Positions 28,186 through 39,271 of a DNA stretch of 64,000 nucleotides are shown here, in pieces (the first letter of the stretch is position 1; each line of letters starts with the position of its first letter). The translations under genes were made by a program, and so were the position numbers. This stretch comes from Limnoperna fortunei (taxonomy: Eukaryota; Mollusca; Bivalvia; Mytilida; Modiolidae), in the NCBI GenBank assembly GCA_944474755.1, contig OX104119.1, positions 80,093,873 to 80,157,872 on the forward strand, in the 5' to 3' direction. The notes below the pieces were generated by a model. The model was not told where the DNA came from and ran no database searches. It saw only the letters and a list, made by a program, of their open reading frames with translations.

Positions 28186-28895
28186 ATCGGATACATACGT
28201 TACCGTTATATTTTCTCTTAATTCAAGAAAACGAACATCTATTTTCATCTCATTTCACAAATAAAGGTGTTTCAAAAATACTTAAACGTAAATTTTTTAT
28301 CAGAAGCATCAGTAAAGAACTCTTAAGATAACTTTAAAATTGTAATACATACGTTACAATTCATGACTTGTACAAAGTGCTTAATTTTTAGTCCCGAAAG
28401 CGTAATTTAGCCTAAAAACTGTTTCTTGGCCGTTTAAAAAATTACAATTATCAAAGGAATCGTGTTGTGGAGGTTGTTTGAAGGTTTTGTTGAAGTTGTT
28501 TTTCAATAAATTTTTTATAGGATTAAAATTTTGTCAAAATTACTAAAATCATGTGCTTGATCTCAAGCAATAAAAATGCAAATTGAGGTATCACCTTTTT
28601 TCTACGGATGTGAAACAACAATTTACGACATACTCTATCAAATAAAACTCAACATGGATGTACAACCAATAACCACAAATACTTATTTGCAGAGATAAAT
28701 GTGTGGTATGTAGCATCACGTATGTATTTTGGGCAAAGACACCCATCAACTTCCATGATTAGTTTCCGGTGTATGAAAAGTTTGGTGTTATGATTATTTG
28801 TATTTTTTTTTACCTGATATATTCTAGTTTCATGAAACAAATGATTTGGAACATTATTGAAAGGTCTTGTTTTGGTCATTTTCGACTCAGTAAAT
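28186..28895 (+). promoter_or_regulatory. Element C right subterminal region with the 14-mer motif
   Basis: Motif copies stand at 28190-28203 (5 bases after the transposase stop), 28344-28357, and a partial minus copy near 28717-28727. The remainder is AT-rich and noncoding. Short frames here on both strands overlap these sites and look spurious. Confidence 0.6.
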
Positions 28896-28919
28896 GGGCT
28901 TTATTAGTGACTTTGAGTG
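28896..28919 (-). repeat. Element C right terminal inverted repeat
   Basis: Ends 'agtgactttgagtg', the complement of the left end with one mismatch; CAGA then separates it from the TATT target copy. Confidence 0.9.
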
Positions 28920-28992
28920 CAGATATTACGAATAGGGCTGCGCGTTTCAACGGAACTAATATAGTCGTATAAATGAAGTGTCTAGGTAGCAA

Positions 28993-29064
28993 GGGGATGT
29001 AGCTCAGTGGTAGAGCGTTCGCATCGCAAGTGAAAGGCCCCGGGTTCGATCCCCGGCTTCTCCA
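28993..29064 (+). tRNA. tRNA-Ala (CGC), unit 12
   Basis: Identical to the unit 1 gene; separated from the other two genes of its unit by transposon C. Confidence 0.96.
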
Positions 29065-29398
29065 GATTTTTTTTAGTATATATACCTAAAAGTCAGGGGA
29101 TCATGATCGACTATATACCTGCAGGTGTCCCGACGCTGGCCTGCTTTTAGGATAGCTGCATAGTATAGTTAACCAATAAATGGCCCTGGAAGTCGCAAGA
29201 ACATTGCTTGGCACATGTAGCTGGTGTACTAACTTGCTCGCAACTGTTCTTATTGTTCGCCTCTCCATGCAATTATGAGAGGCTTGGATAACTTTGTAAA
29301 TTTAACTCGAGTTTTCAATGCGTGCGACTGATTACGCATGTTACGTATAGTAATCACTGAACACTTGATATAGTGTAGTTAACAAATTTGCACTCAAG

Positions 29399-29470
29399 TC
29401 CCAGGTAGTCTAGTGGTTAGGATTCCGCGCTCTCACCGCGGCGGCCGGGGTTCGATTCCCCGTCTGGGAA
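29399..29470 (+). tRNA. tRNA-Glu (CTC), unit 13
   Basis: Identical to the unit 1 gene. The spacer behind it carries G at 29588, shared only with unit 17. Confidence 0.97.
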
Positions 29471-29830
29471 TTATTTTTGTGCTCATGTTTGCGATTGTAT
29501 CGGTTTGTTTTAGAATTTGTAAGACTTTCCCGCTACTCGGAGATTCATATACATTTTAATTTAGGTACTGTGGCAATGCAAACATTTGTTGGTCGTCCTC
29601 GCATCAACTCTATGCGGCAATTAAAGCACATGATAGTTGGTATTGCAGCCTAACTTGACGTAAGGCAAATGAACCATAACTCCTTTCTTAAGAAATTTGC
29701 CAACTTGGCATAAAATAACAAAATATTTAGGACTAATCTTTATTTAATTGAACGAGTTGCTGAAGGTGGACAAAAGTAACCAGATTGACAGAAAGGATAC
29801 ACTATCATAAATTTCCAGTCATGTTACAAG

Positions 29831-29902
29831 GGGGATGTAGCTCAGTGGTAGAGCGCTCGCTTTGCATGTGATAGGCCCCGGGTTCGATCCCCGGCATCTC
29901 CA
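29831..29902 (+). tRNA. tRNA-Ala (TGC), unit 13
   Basis: Identical to the unit 1 gene. Confidence 0.96.
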
Positions 29903-30081
29903 CAAATTTTTGGTCTCTTGTTTTAATGGTAGTATAAACAGTCAGAGAAATGACAGTACGACAACAAGGTGATAAGTCAGTGTGTATATAACCGGGAGCT
30001 TGGTGAGGTTGCTATTACGAATAGGGCTGCGCGTTTCAACGGAACTAATATAGTCGTATAAATGAAGTGTCTAGGTAGCAA

Positions 30082-30153
30082 GGGGATGTAGCTCAGTGGT
30101 AGAGCGTTCGCATCGCAAGTGAAAGGCCCCGGGTTCGATCCCCGGCTTCTCCA
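30082..30153 (+). tRNA. tRNA-Ala (CGC), unit 13
   Basis: Identical to the unit 1 gene. Confidence 0.96.
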
Positions 30154-30487
30154 GATTTTTTTTAGTATATATACCTAAAAGTCAGGGGATCATGATCGAC
30201 TATATACCTGCAGGTGTCCCGACGCTGGCCTGCTTTTAGGATAGCTGCATAGTATAGTTAACCAATAAATGGCCCTGGAAGTCGCAAGAACATTGCTTGG
30301 CACATGTAGCTGGTGTACTAACTTGCTCGCAACTGTTCTTATTGTTCGCCTCTCCATGCAATTATGAGAGGCTTGGATAACTTTGTAAATTTAACTCGAG
30401 TTTTCAATGCGTGCGACTGATTACGCATGTTACGTATAGTAATCACTGAACACTTGATATAGTGTAGTTAACAAATTTGCACTCAAG

Positions 30488-30559
30488 TCCCAGGTAGTCT
30501 AGTGGTTAGGATTCCGCGCTCTCACCGCGGCGGCCGGGGTTCGATTCCCCGTCTGGGAA
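30488..30559 (+). tRNA. tRNA-Glu (CTC), unit 14
   Basis: Identical to the unit 1 gene. Confidence 0.97.
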
Positions 30560-30919
30560 TTATTTTTGTGCTCATGTTTGCGATTGTATCGGTTTGTTTT
30601 AGAATTTGTAAGACTTTCCCGCTACTCGGAGATTCATATACATTTTAATTTAGGTACTGTGGCAATGCAAACATTTTTTGGTCGTCCTCGCATCAACTCT
30701 ATGCGGCAATTAAAGCACATGATAGTTGGTATTGCAGCCTAACTTGACGTAAGGCAAATGAACCATAACTCCTTTCTTAAGAAATTTGCCAACTTGGCAT
30801 AAAATAACAAAATATTTAGGACTAATCTTTATTTAATTGAACGAGTTGCTGAAGGTGGACAAAAGTAACCAGATTGACAGAAAGGATACACTATCATAAA
30901 TTTCCAGTCATGTTACAAG

Positions 30920-30991
30920 GGGGATGTAGCTCAGTGGTAGAGCGCTCGCTTTGCATGTGATAGGCCCCGGGTTCGATCCCCGGCATCTCCA
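30920..30991 (+). tRNA. tRNA-Ala (TGC), unit 14
   Basis: Identical to the unit 1 gene; a private change lies downstream near 31009. Confidence 0.96.
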
Positions 30992-31170
30992 CAAATTTTT
31001 GGTCTCTTATTTTAATGGTAGTATAAACAGTCAGAGAAATGACAGTACGACAACAAGGTGATAAGTCAGTGTGTATATAACCGGGAGCTTGGTGAGGTTG
31101 CTATTACGAATAGGGCTGCGCGTTTCAACGGAACTAATATAGTCGTATAAATGAAGTGTCTAGGTAGCAA

Positions 31171-31242
31171 GGGGATGTAGCTCAGTGGTAGAGCGTTCGC
31201 ATCGCAAGTGAAAGGCCCCGGGTTCGATCCCCGGCTTCTCCA
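31171..31242 (+). tRNA. tRNA-Ala (CGC), unit 14
   Basis: Identical to the unit 1 gene. Confidence 0.96.
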
Positions 31243-31576
31243 GATTTTTTTTAGTATATATACCTAAAAGTCAGGGGATCATGATCGACTATATACCTGC
31301 AGGTGTCCCGACGCTGGCCTGCTTTTAGGATAGCTGCATAGTATAGTTAACCAATAAATGGCCCTGGAAGTCGCAAGAACATTGCTTGGCACATGTAGCT
31401 GGTGTACTAACTTGCTCGCAACTGTTCTTATTGTTCGCCTCTCCATGCAATTATGAGAGGCTTGGATAACTTTGTAAATTTAACTCGAGTTTTCAATGCG
31501 TGCGACTGATTACGCATGTTACGTATAGTAATCACTGAACACTTGATATAGTGTAGTTAACAAATTTGCACTCAAG

Positions 31577-31648
31577 TCCCAGGTAGTCTAGTGGTTAGGA
31601 TTCCGCGCTCTCACCGCGGCGGCCGGGGTTCGATTCCCCGTCTGGGAA
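31577..31648 (+). tRNA. tRNA-Glu (CTC), unit 15
   Basis: Identical to the unit 1 gene. Confidence 0.97.
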
Positions 31649-32008
31649 TTATTTTTGTGCTCATGTTTGCGATTGTATCGGTTTGTTTTAGAATTTGTAA
31701 GACTTTCCCGCTACTCGGAGATTCATATACATTTTAATTTAGGTACTGTGGCAATGCAAACATTTTTTGGTCGTCCTCGCATCAACTCTATGCGGCAATT
31801 AAAGCACATGATAGTTGGTATTGCAGCCTAACTTGACGTAAGGCAAATGAACCATAACTCCTTTCTTAAGAAATTTGCCAACTTGGCATAAAATAACAAA
31901 ATATTTAGGACTAATCTTTATTTAATTGAACGAGTTGCTGAAGGTGGACAAAAGTAACCAGATTGACAGAAAGGATACACTATCATACATTTCCAGTCAT
32001 GTTACAAG

Positions 32009-32080
32009 GGGGATGTAGCTCAGTGGTAGAGCGCTCGCTTTGCATGTGATAGGCCCCGGGTTCGATCCCCGGCATCTCCA
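32009..32080 (+). tRNA. tRNA-Ala (TGC), unit 15
   Basis: Identical to the unit 1 gene; a private change lies 5' near 31988. Confidence 0.96.
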
Positions 32081-32259
32081 CAAATTTTTGGTCTCTTGTT
32101 TTAATGGTAGTATAAACAGTCAGAGAAATGACAGTACGACAACAAGGTGATAAGTCAGTGTGTATATAACCGGGAGCTTGGTGAGGTTGCTATTACGAAT
32201 AGGGCTGCGCGTTTCAACGGAACTAATATAGTCGTATAAATGAAGTGTCTAGGTAGCAA

Positions 32260-32331
32260 GGGGATGTAGCTCAGTGGTAGAGCGTTCGCATCGCAAGTGA
32301 AAGGCCCCGGGTTCGATCCCCGGCTTCTCCA
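32260..32331 (+). tRNA. tRNA-Ala (CGC), unit 15
   Basis: Identical to the unit 1 gene. Confidence 0.96.
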
Positions 32332-32665
32332 GATTTTTTTTAGTATATATACCTAAAAGTCAGGGGATCATGATCGACTATATACCTGCAGGTGTCCCGA
32401 CGCTGGCCTGCTTTTAGGATAGCTGCATAGTATAGTTAACCAATAAATGGCCCTGGAAGTCGCAAGAACATTGCTTGGCACATGTAGCTGGTGTACTAAC
32501 TTGCTCGCAACTGTTCTTATTGTTCGCCTCTCCATGCAATTATGAGAGGCTTGGATAACTTTGTAAATTTAACTCGAGTTTTCAATGCGTGCGACTGATT
32601 ACGCATGTTACGTATAGTAATCACTGAACACTTGATATAGTGTAGTTAACAAATTTGCACTCAAG

Positions 32666-32737
32666 TCCCAGGTAGTCTAGTGGTTAGGATTCCGCGCTCT
32701 CACCGCGGCGGCCGGGGTTCGATTCCCCGTCTGGGAA
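32666..32737 (+). tRNA. tRNA-Glu (CTC), unit 16
   Basis: Identical to the unit 1 gene. Confidence 0.97.
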
Positions 32738-33097
32738 TTATTTTTGTGCTCATGTTTGCGATTGTATCGGTTTGTTTTAGAATTTGTAAGACTTTCCCGC
32801 TACTCGGAGATTCATATACATTTTAATTTAGGTACTGTGGCAATGCAAACATTTTTTGGTCGTCCTCGCATCAACTCTATGCGGCAATTAAAGCACATGA
32901 TAGTTGGTATTGCAGCCTAACTTGACGTAAGGCAAATGAACCATAACTCCTTTCTTAAGAAATTTGCCAACTTGGCATAAAATAACAAAATATTTAGGAC
33001 TAATCTTTATTTAATTGAACGAGTTGCTGAAGGTGGACAAAAGTAACCAGATTGACAGAAAGGATACACTATCATAAATTTCCAGTCATGTTACAAG

Positions 33098-33169
33098 GGG
33101 GATGTAGCTCAGTGGTAGAGCGCTCGCTTTGCATGTGATAGGCCCCGGGTTCGATCCCCGGCATCTCCA
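33098..33169 (+). tRNA. tRNA-Ala (TGC), unit 16
   Basis: Identical to the unit 1 gene. Confidence 0.96.
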
Positions 33170-33348
33170 CAAATTTTTGGTCTCTTGTTTTAATGGTAGT
33201 ATAAACAGTCAGAGAAATGACAGTACGACAACAAGGTGATAAGTCAGTGTGTATATAACCGGGAGCTTGGTGAGGTTGCTATTACGAATAGGGCTGCGCG
33301 TTTCAACGGAACTAATATAGTCGTATAAATGAAGTGTCTAGGTAGCAA

Positions 33349-33420
33349 GGGGATGTAGCTCAGTGGTAGAGCGTTCGCATCGCAAGTGAAAGGCCCCGGG
33401 TTCGATCCCCGGCTTCTCCA
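33349..33420 (+). tRNA. tRNA-Ala (CGC), unit 16
   Basis: Identical to the unit 1 gene. Confidence 0.96.
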
Positions 33421-33754
33421 GATTTTTTTTAGTATATATACCTAAAAGTCAGGGGATCATGATCGACTATATACCTGCAGGTGTCCCGACGCTGGCCTGC
33501 TTTTAGGATAGCTGCATAGTATAGTTAACCAATAAATGGCCCTGGAAGTCGCAAGAACATTGCTTGGCACATGTAGCTGGTGTACTAACTTGCTCGCAAC
33601 TGTTCTTATTGTTCGCCTCTCCATGCAATTATGAGAGGCTTGGATAACTTTGTAAATTTAACTCGAGTTTTCAATGCGTGCGACTGATTACGCATGTTAC
33701 GTATAGTAATCACTGAACACTTGATATAGTGTAGTTAACAAATTTGCACTCAAG

Positions 33755-33826
33755 TCCCAGGTAGTCTAGTGGTTAGGATTCCGCGCTCTCACCGCGGCGG
33801 CCGGGGTTCGATTCCCCGTCTGGGAA
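33755..33826 (+). tRNA. tRNA-Glu (CTC), unit 17
   Basis: Identical to the unit 1 gene. The spacer behind it carries G at 33944, shared only with unit 13. Confidence 0.97.
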
Positions 33827-34186
33827 TTATTTTTGTGCTCATGTTTGCGATTGTATCGGTTTGTTTTAGAATTTGTAAGACTTTCCCGCTACTCGGAGAT
33901 TCATATACATTTTAATTTAGGTACTGTGGCAATGCAAACATTTGTTGGTCGTCCTCGCATCAACTCTATGCGGCAATTAAAGCACATGATAGTTGGTATT
34001 GCAGCCTAACTTGACGTAAGGCAAATGAACCATAACTCCTTTCTTAAGAAATTTGCCAACTTGGCATAAAATAACAAAATATTTAGGACTAATCTTTATT
34101 TAATTGAACGAGTTGCTGAAGGTGGACAAAAGTAACCAGATTGACAGAAAGGATACACTATCATAAATTTCCAGTCATGTTACAAG

Positions 34187-34258
34187 GGGGATGTAGCTCA
34201 GTGGTAGAGCGCTCGCTTTGCATGTGATAGGCCCCGGGTTCGATCCCCGGCATCTCCA
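34187..34258 (+). tRNA. tRNA-Ala (TGC), unit 17
   Basis: Identical to the unit 1 gene. Confidence 0.96.
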
Positions 34259-34437
34259 CAAATTTTTGGTCTCTTGTTTTAATGGTAGTATAAACAGTCA
34301 GAGAAATGACAGTACGACAACAAGGTGATAAGTCAGTGTGTATATAACCGGGAGCTTGGTGAGGTTGCTATTACGAATAGGGCTGCGCGTTTCAACGGAA
34401 CTAATATAGTCGTATAAATGAAGTGTCTAGGTAGCAA

Positions 34438-34509
34438 GGGGATGTAGCTCAGTGGTAGAGCGTTCGCATCGCAAGTGAAAGGCCCCGGGTTCGATCCCCG
34501 GCTTCTCCA
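34438..34509 (+). tRNA. tRNA-Ala (CGC), unit 17
   Basis: Identical to the unit 1 gene. Confidence 0.96.
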
Positions 34510-34843
34510 GATTTTTTTTAGTATATATACCTAAAAGTCAGGGGATCATGATCGACTATATACCTGCAGGTGTCCCGACGCTGGCCTGCTTTTAGGATAG
34601 CTGCATAGTATAGTTAACCAATAAATGGCCCTGGAAGTCGCAAGAACATTGCTTGGCACATGTAGCTGGTGTACTAACTTGCTCGCAACTGTTCTTATTG
34701 TTCGCCTCTCCATGCAATTATGAGAGGCTTGGATAACTTTGTAAATTTAACTCGAGTTTTCAATGCGTGCGACTGATTACGCATGTTACGTATAGTAATC
34801 ACTGAACACTTGATATAGTGTAGTTAACAAATTTGCACTCAAG

Positions 34844-34915
34844 TCCCAGGTAGTCTAGTGGTTAGGATTCCGCGCTCTCACCGCGGCGGCCGGGGTTCGA
34901 TTCCCCGTCTGGGAA
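34844..34915 (+). tRNA. tRNA-Glu (CTC), unit 18
   Basis: Identical to the unit 1 gene. Confidence 0.97.
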
Positions 34916-35275
34916 TTATTTTTGTGCTCATGTTTGCGATTGTATCGGTTTGTTTTAGAATTTGTAAGACTTTCCCGCTACTCGGAGATTCATATACATT
35001 TTAATTTAGGTACTGTGGCAATGCAAACATTTTTTGGTCGTCCTCGCATCAACTCTATGCGGCAATTAAAGCACATGATAGTTGGTATTGCAGCCTAACT
35101 TGACGTAAGGCAAATGAACCATAACTCCTTTCTTAAGAAATTTGCCAACTTGGCATAAAATAACAAAATATTTAGGACTAATCTTTATTTAATTGAACGA
35201 GTTGCTGAAGGTGGACAAAAGTAACCAGATTGACAGAAAGGATACACTATCATAAATTTCCAGTCATGTTACAAG

Positions 35276-35347
35276 GGGGATGTAGCTCAGTGGTAGAGCG
35301 CTCGCTTTGCATGTGATAGGCCCCGGGTTCGATCCCCGGCATCTCCT
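35276..35347 (+). tRNA. tRNA-Ala (TGC), unit 18, discriminator A to T
   Basis: The last base (35347) is T where all other copies have A. The discriminator A73 contributes to alanyl-tRNA synthetase recognition, so the product may charge less well. Otherwise identical to the unit 1 gene. Confidence 0.93.
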
Positions 35348-35526
35348 CAAATTTTTGGTCTCTTGTTTTAATGGTAGTATAAACAGTCAGAGAAATGACA
35401 GTACGACAACAAGGTGATAAGTCAGTGTGTATATAACCGGGAGCTTGGTGAGGTTGCTATTACGAATAGGGCTGCGCGTTTCAACGGAACTAATATAGTC
35501 GTATAAATGAAGTGTCTAGGTAGCAA

Positions 35527-35598
35527 GGGGATGTAGCTCAGTGGTAGAGCGTTCGCATCGCAAGTGAAAGGCCCCGGGTTCGATCCCCGGCTTCTCCA
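35527..35598 (+). tRNA. tRNA-Ala (CGC), unit 18
   Basis: Identical to the unit 1 gene; a private change lies downstream near 35646. Confidence 0.96.
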
Positions 35599-35932
35599 GA
35601 TTTTTTTTAGTATATATACCTAAAAGTCAGGGGATCATGATCGACAATATACCTGCAGGTGTCCCGACGCTGGCCTGCTTTTAGGATAGCTGCATAGTAT
35701 AGTTAACCAATAAATGGCCCTGGAAGTCGCAAGAACATTGCTTGGCACATGTAGCTGGTGTACTAACTTGCTCGCAACTGTTCTTATTGTTCGCCTCTCC
35801 ATGCAATTATGAGAGGCTTGGATAACTTTGTAAATTTAACTCGAGTTTTCAATGCGTGCGACTGATTACGCATGTTACGTATAGTAATCACTGAACACTT
35901 GATATAGTGTAGTTAACAAATTTGCACTCAAG

Positions 35933-36004
35933 TCCCAGGTAGTCTAGTGGTTAGGATTCCACGCTCTCACCGCGGCGGCCGGGGTTCGATTCCCCGTCTG
36001 GGAA
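35933..36004 (+). tRNA. tRNA-Glu (CTC), unit 19, anticodon-stem change
   Basis: G to A at 35961 (tRNA position 29) turns the middle pair of the anticodon stem into A opposite C. Probably impaired. Two further private changes lie in this unit's spacers (near 36067 and 36492). Confidence 0.92.
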
Positions 36005-36364
36005 TTATTTTTGTGCTCATGTTTGCGATTGTATCGGTTTGTTTTAGAATTTGTAAGACTTTCCCGCAACTCGGAGATTCATATACATTTTAATTTAGGT
36101 ACTGTGGCAATGCAAACATTTTTTGGTCGTCCTCGCATCAACTCTATGCGGCAATTAAAGCACATGATAGTTGGTATTGCAGCCTAACTTGACGTAAGGC
36201 AAATGAACCATAACTCCTTTCTTAAGAAATTTGCCAACTTGGCATAAAATAACAAAATATTTAGGACTAATCTTTATTTAATTGAACGAGTTGCTGAAGG
36301 TGGACAAAAGTAACCAGATTGACAGAAAGGATACACTATCATAAATTTCCAGTCATGTTACAAG

Positions 36365-36436
36365 GGGGATGTAGCTCAGTGGTAGAGCGCTCGCTTTGCA
36401 TGTGATAGGCCCCGGGTTCGATCCCCGGCATCTCCA
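36365..36436 (+). tRNA. tRNA-Ala (TGC), unit 19
   Basis: Identical to the unit 1 gene. Confidence 0.96.
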
Positions 36437-36615
36437 CAAATTTTTGGTCTCTTGTTTTAATGGTAGTATAAACAGTCAGAGAAATGACAGTGCGACAACA
36501 AGGTGATAAGTCAGTGTGTATATAACCGGGAGCTTGGTGAGGTTGCTATTACGAATAGGGCTGCGCGTTTCAACGGAACTAATATAGTCGTATAAATGAA
36601 GTGTCTAGGTAGCAA

Positions 36616-36687
36616 GGGGATGTAGCTCAGTGGTAGAGCGTTCGCATCGCAAGTGAAAGGCCCCGGGTTCGATCCCCGGCTTCTCCA
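36616..36687 (+). tRNA. tRNA-Ala (CGC), unit 19
   Basis: Identical to the unit 1 gene. Confidence 0.96.
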
Positions 36688-37021
36688 GATTTTTTTTAGT
36701 ATATATACCTAAAAGTCAGGGGATCATGATCGACTATATACCTGCAGGTGTCCCGACGCTGGCCTGCTTTTAGGATAGCTGCATAGTATAGTTAACCAAT
36801 AAATGGCCCTGGAAGTCGCAAGAACATTGCTTGGCACATGTAGCTGGTGTACTAACTTGCTCGCAACTGTTCTTATTGTTCGCCTCTCCATGCAATTATG
36901 AGAGGCTTGGATAACTTTGTAAATTTAACTCGAGTTTTCAATGCGTGCGACTGATTACGCATGTTACGTATAGTAATCACTGAACACTTGATATAGTGTA
37001 GTTAACAAATTTGCACTCAAG

Positions 37022-37093
37022 TCCCAGGTAGTCTAGTGGTTAGGATTCCGCGCTCTCACCGCGGCGGCCGGGGTTCGATTCCCCGTCTGGGAA
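37022..37093 (+). tRNA. tRNA-Glu (CTC), unit 20
   Basis: Identical to the unit 1 gene. Confidence 0.97.
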
Positions 37094-37453
37094 TTATTTT
37101 TGTGCTCATGTTTGCGATTGTATCGGTTTGTTTTAGAATTTGTAAGACTTTCCCGCTACTCGGAGATTCATATACATTTTAATTTAGGTACTGTGGCAAT
37201 GCAAACATTTTTTGGTCGTCCTCGCATCAACTCTATGCGGCAATTAAAGCACATGATAGTTGGTATTGCAGCCTAACTTGACGTAAGGCAAATGAACCAT
37301 AACTCCTTTCTTAAGAAATTTGCCAACTTGGCATAAAATAACAAAATATTTAGGACTAATCTTTATTTAATTGAACGAGTTGCTGAAGGTGGACAAAAGT
37401 AACCAGATTGACAGAAAGGCTACACTATCATAAATTTCCAGTCATGTTACAAG

Positions 37454-37525
37454 GGGGATGTAGCTCAGTGGTAGAGCGCTCGCTTTGCATGTGATAGGCC
37501 CCGGGTTCGATCCCCGGCATCTCCA
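37454..37525 (+). tRNA. tRNA-Ala (TGC), unit 20
   Basis: Identical to the unit 1 gene; a private change lies 5' near 37420. Confidence 0.96.
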
Positions 37526-37704
37526 CAAATTTTTGGTCTCTTGTTTTAATGGTAGTATAAACAGTCAGAGAAATGACAGTACGACAACAAGGTGATAAGT
37601 CAGTGTGTATATAACCGGGAGCTTGGTGAGGTTGCTATTACGAATAGGGCTGCGCGTTTCAACGGAACTAATATAGTCGTATAAATGAAGTGTCTAGGTA
37701 GCAA

Positions 37705-37776
37705 GGGGATGTAGCTCAGTGGTAGAGCGTTCGCATCGCAAGTGAAAGGCCCCGGGTTCGATCCCCGGCTTCTCCA
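37705..37776 (+). tRNA. tRNA-Ala (CGC), unit 20
   Basis: Identical to the unit 1 gene. Confidence 0.96.
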
Positions 37777-38110
37777 GATTTTTTTTAGTATATATACCTA
37801 AAAGTCAGGGGATCATGATCGACTATATACCTGCAGGTGTCCCGACGCTGGCCTGCTTTTAGGATAGCTGCATAGTATAGTTAACCAATAAATGGCCCTG
37901 GAAGTCGCAAGAACATTGCTTGGCACATGTAGCTGGTGTACTAACTTGCTCGCAACTGTTCTTATTGTTCGCCTCTCCATGCAATTATGAGAGGCTTGGA
38001 TAACTTTGTAAATTTAACTCGAGTTTTCAATGCGTGCGACTGATTACGCATGTTACGTATAGTAATCACTGAACACTTGATATAGTGTAGTTAACAAATT
38101 TGCACTCAAG

Positions 38111-38182
38111 TCCCAGGTAGTCTAGTGGTTAGGATTCCGCGCTCTCACCGCGGCGGCCGGGGTTCGATTGCCCGTCTGGGAA
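38111..38182 (+). tRNA. tRNA-Glu (CTC), unit 21, T-stem/box B change
   Basis: C to G at 38170 replaces the invariant C61 of box B and puts G opposite G53 in the T stem, so both transcription and folding may suffer. Unit 24 has the same change exactly 3,267 bp (three units) away. Confidence 0.92.
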
Positions 38183-38542
38183 TTATTTTTGTGCTCATGT
38201 TTGCGATTGTATCGGTTTGTTTTAGAATTTGTAAGACTTTCCCGCTACTCGGAGATTCATATACATTTTAATTTAGGTACTGTGGCAATGCAAACATTTT
38301 TTGGTCGTCCTCGCATCAACTCTATGCGGCAATTAAAGCACATGATAGTTGGTATTGCAGCCTAACTTGACGTAAGGCAAATGAACCATAACTCCTTTCT
38401 TAAGAAATTTGCCAACTTGGCATAAAATAACAAAATATTTAGGACTAATCTTTATTTAATTGAACGAGTTGCTGAAGGTGGACAAAAGTAACCAGATTGA
38501 CAGAAAGGATACACTATCATAAATTTCCAGTCATGTTACAAG

Positions 38543-38614
38543 GGGGATGTAGCTCAGTGGTAGAGCGCTCGCTTTGCATGTGATAGGCCCCGGGTTCGAT
38601 CCCCGGCATCTCCA
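38543..38614 (+). tRNA. tRNA-Ala (TGC), unit 21
   Basis: Identical to the unit 1 gene. Confidence 0.96.
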
Positions 38615-38793
38615 CAAATTTTTGGTCTCTTGTTTTAATGGTAGTATAAACAGTCAGAGAAATGACAGTACGACAACAAGGTGATAAGTCAGTGTGTATA
38701 TAACCGGGAGCTTGGTGAGGTTGCTATTACGAATAGAGCTGCGCGTTTCAACGGAACTAATATAGTCGTATAAATGAAGTGTCTAGGTAGCAA

Positions 38794-38865
38794 GGGGATG
38801 TAGCTCAGTGGTAGAGCGTTCGCATCGCAAGTGAAAGGCCCCGGGTTCGATCCCCGGCTTCTCCA
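38794..38865 (+). tRNA. tRNA-Ala (CGC), unit 21
   Basis: Identical to the unit 1 gene; a private change lies upstream near 38738. Confidence 0.96.
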
Positions 38866-39199
38866 GATTTTTTTTAGTATATATACCTAAAAGTCAGGGG
38901 ATCATGATCGACTATATACCTGCAGGTGTCCCGACGCTGGCCTGCTTTTAGGATAGCTGCATAGTATAGTTAACCAATAAATGGCCCTGGAAGTCGCAAG
39001 AACATTGCTTGGCACATGTAGCTGGTGTACTAACTTGCTCGCAACTGTTCTTATTGTTCGCCTCTCCATGCAATTATGAGAGGCTTGGATAACTTTGTAA
39101 ATTTAACTCGAGTTTTCAATGCGTGCGACTGATTACGCATGTTACGTATAGTAATCACTGAACACTTGATATAGTGTAGTTAACAAATTTGCACTCAAG

Positions 39200-39271
39200 T
39201 CCCAGGTAGTCTAGTGGTTAGGATTCCGCGCTCTCACCGCGGCGGCCGGTGTTCGATTCCCCGTCTGGGAA
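39200..39271 (+). tRNA. tRNA-Glu (CTC), unit 22, T-stem/box B change
   Basis: G to T at 39250 hits the first G of box B (position 52) and leaves T opposite C in the T stem. Unit 34 shares the change 13,068 bp (12 units) away. Confidence 0.92.

Larger units (their letters stand above)
23819..28923 (+). mobile_element. Element C: autonomous DNA transposon with CACTC termini and 848-aa transposase
   Basis: A 5,105-bp insertion in spacer 2 of unit 12, with TATT at both sides (23815-23818 and 28924-28927). Removing it and one TATT restores the unit. The inverted repeats are 23820-23843 and 28896-28919, 24 bp with one mismatch, starting CACTC and ending GAGTG. One extra base lies outside on the left and four (CAGA) on the right. 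The single large gene encodes a DDE-type transposase, and both subterminal regions carry many copies of a 14-bp motif. CACTC ends with subterminal repeats recall CACTA-type transposons, but the transposase does not look like a standard member, so I leave the superfamily open. Confidence 0.88.

Noticed and set aside
25740..28879. Several minus-strand frames opposite and beyond the transposase gene
   Set aside because: Antisense shadows of an intact plus-strand gene, or short frames in subterminal repeats.
23819..28923. Element C as a Dada-type transposon targeting small RNA genes
   Set aside because: Dada elements insert inside RNA genes with 6-7 bp duplications. This one sits in a spacer with a 4-bp TATT, and the terminal sequence differs.
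38168..38365. 65-codon open frame overlapping tRNA-Glu of unit 21, repeated at 41435-41632
   Set aside because: It begins with TTG, exists only because a C-to-G change removed a stop context in two of 44 units, and runs through tRNA and spacer sequence. It has no protein features.
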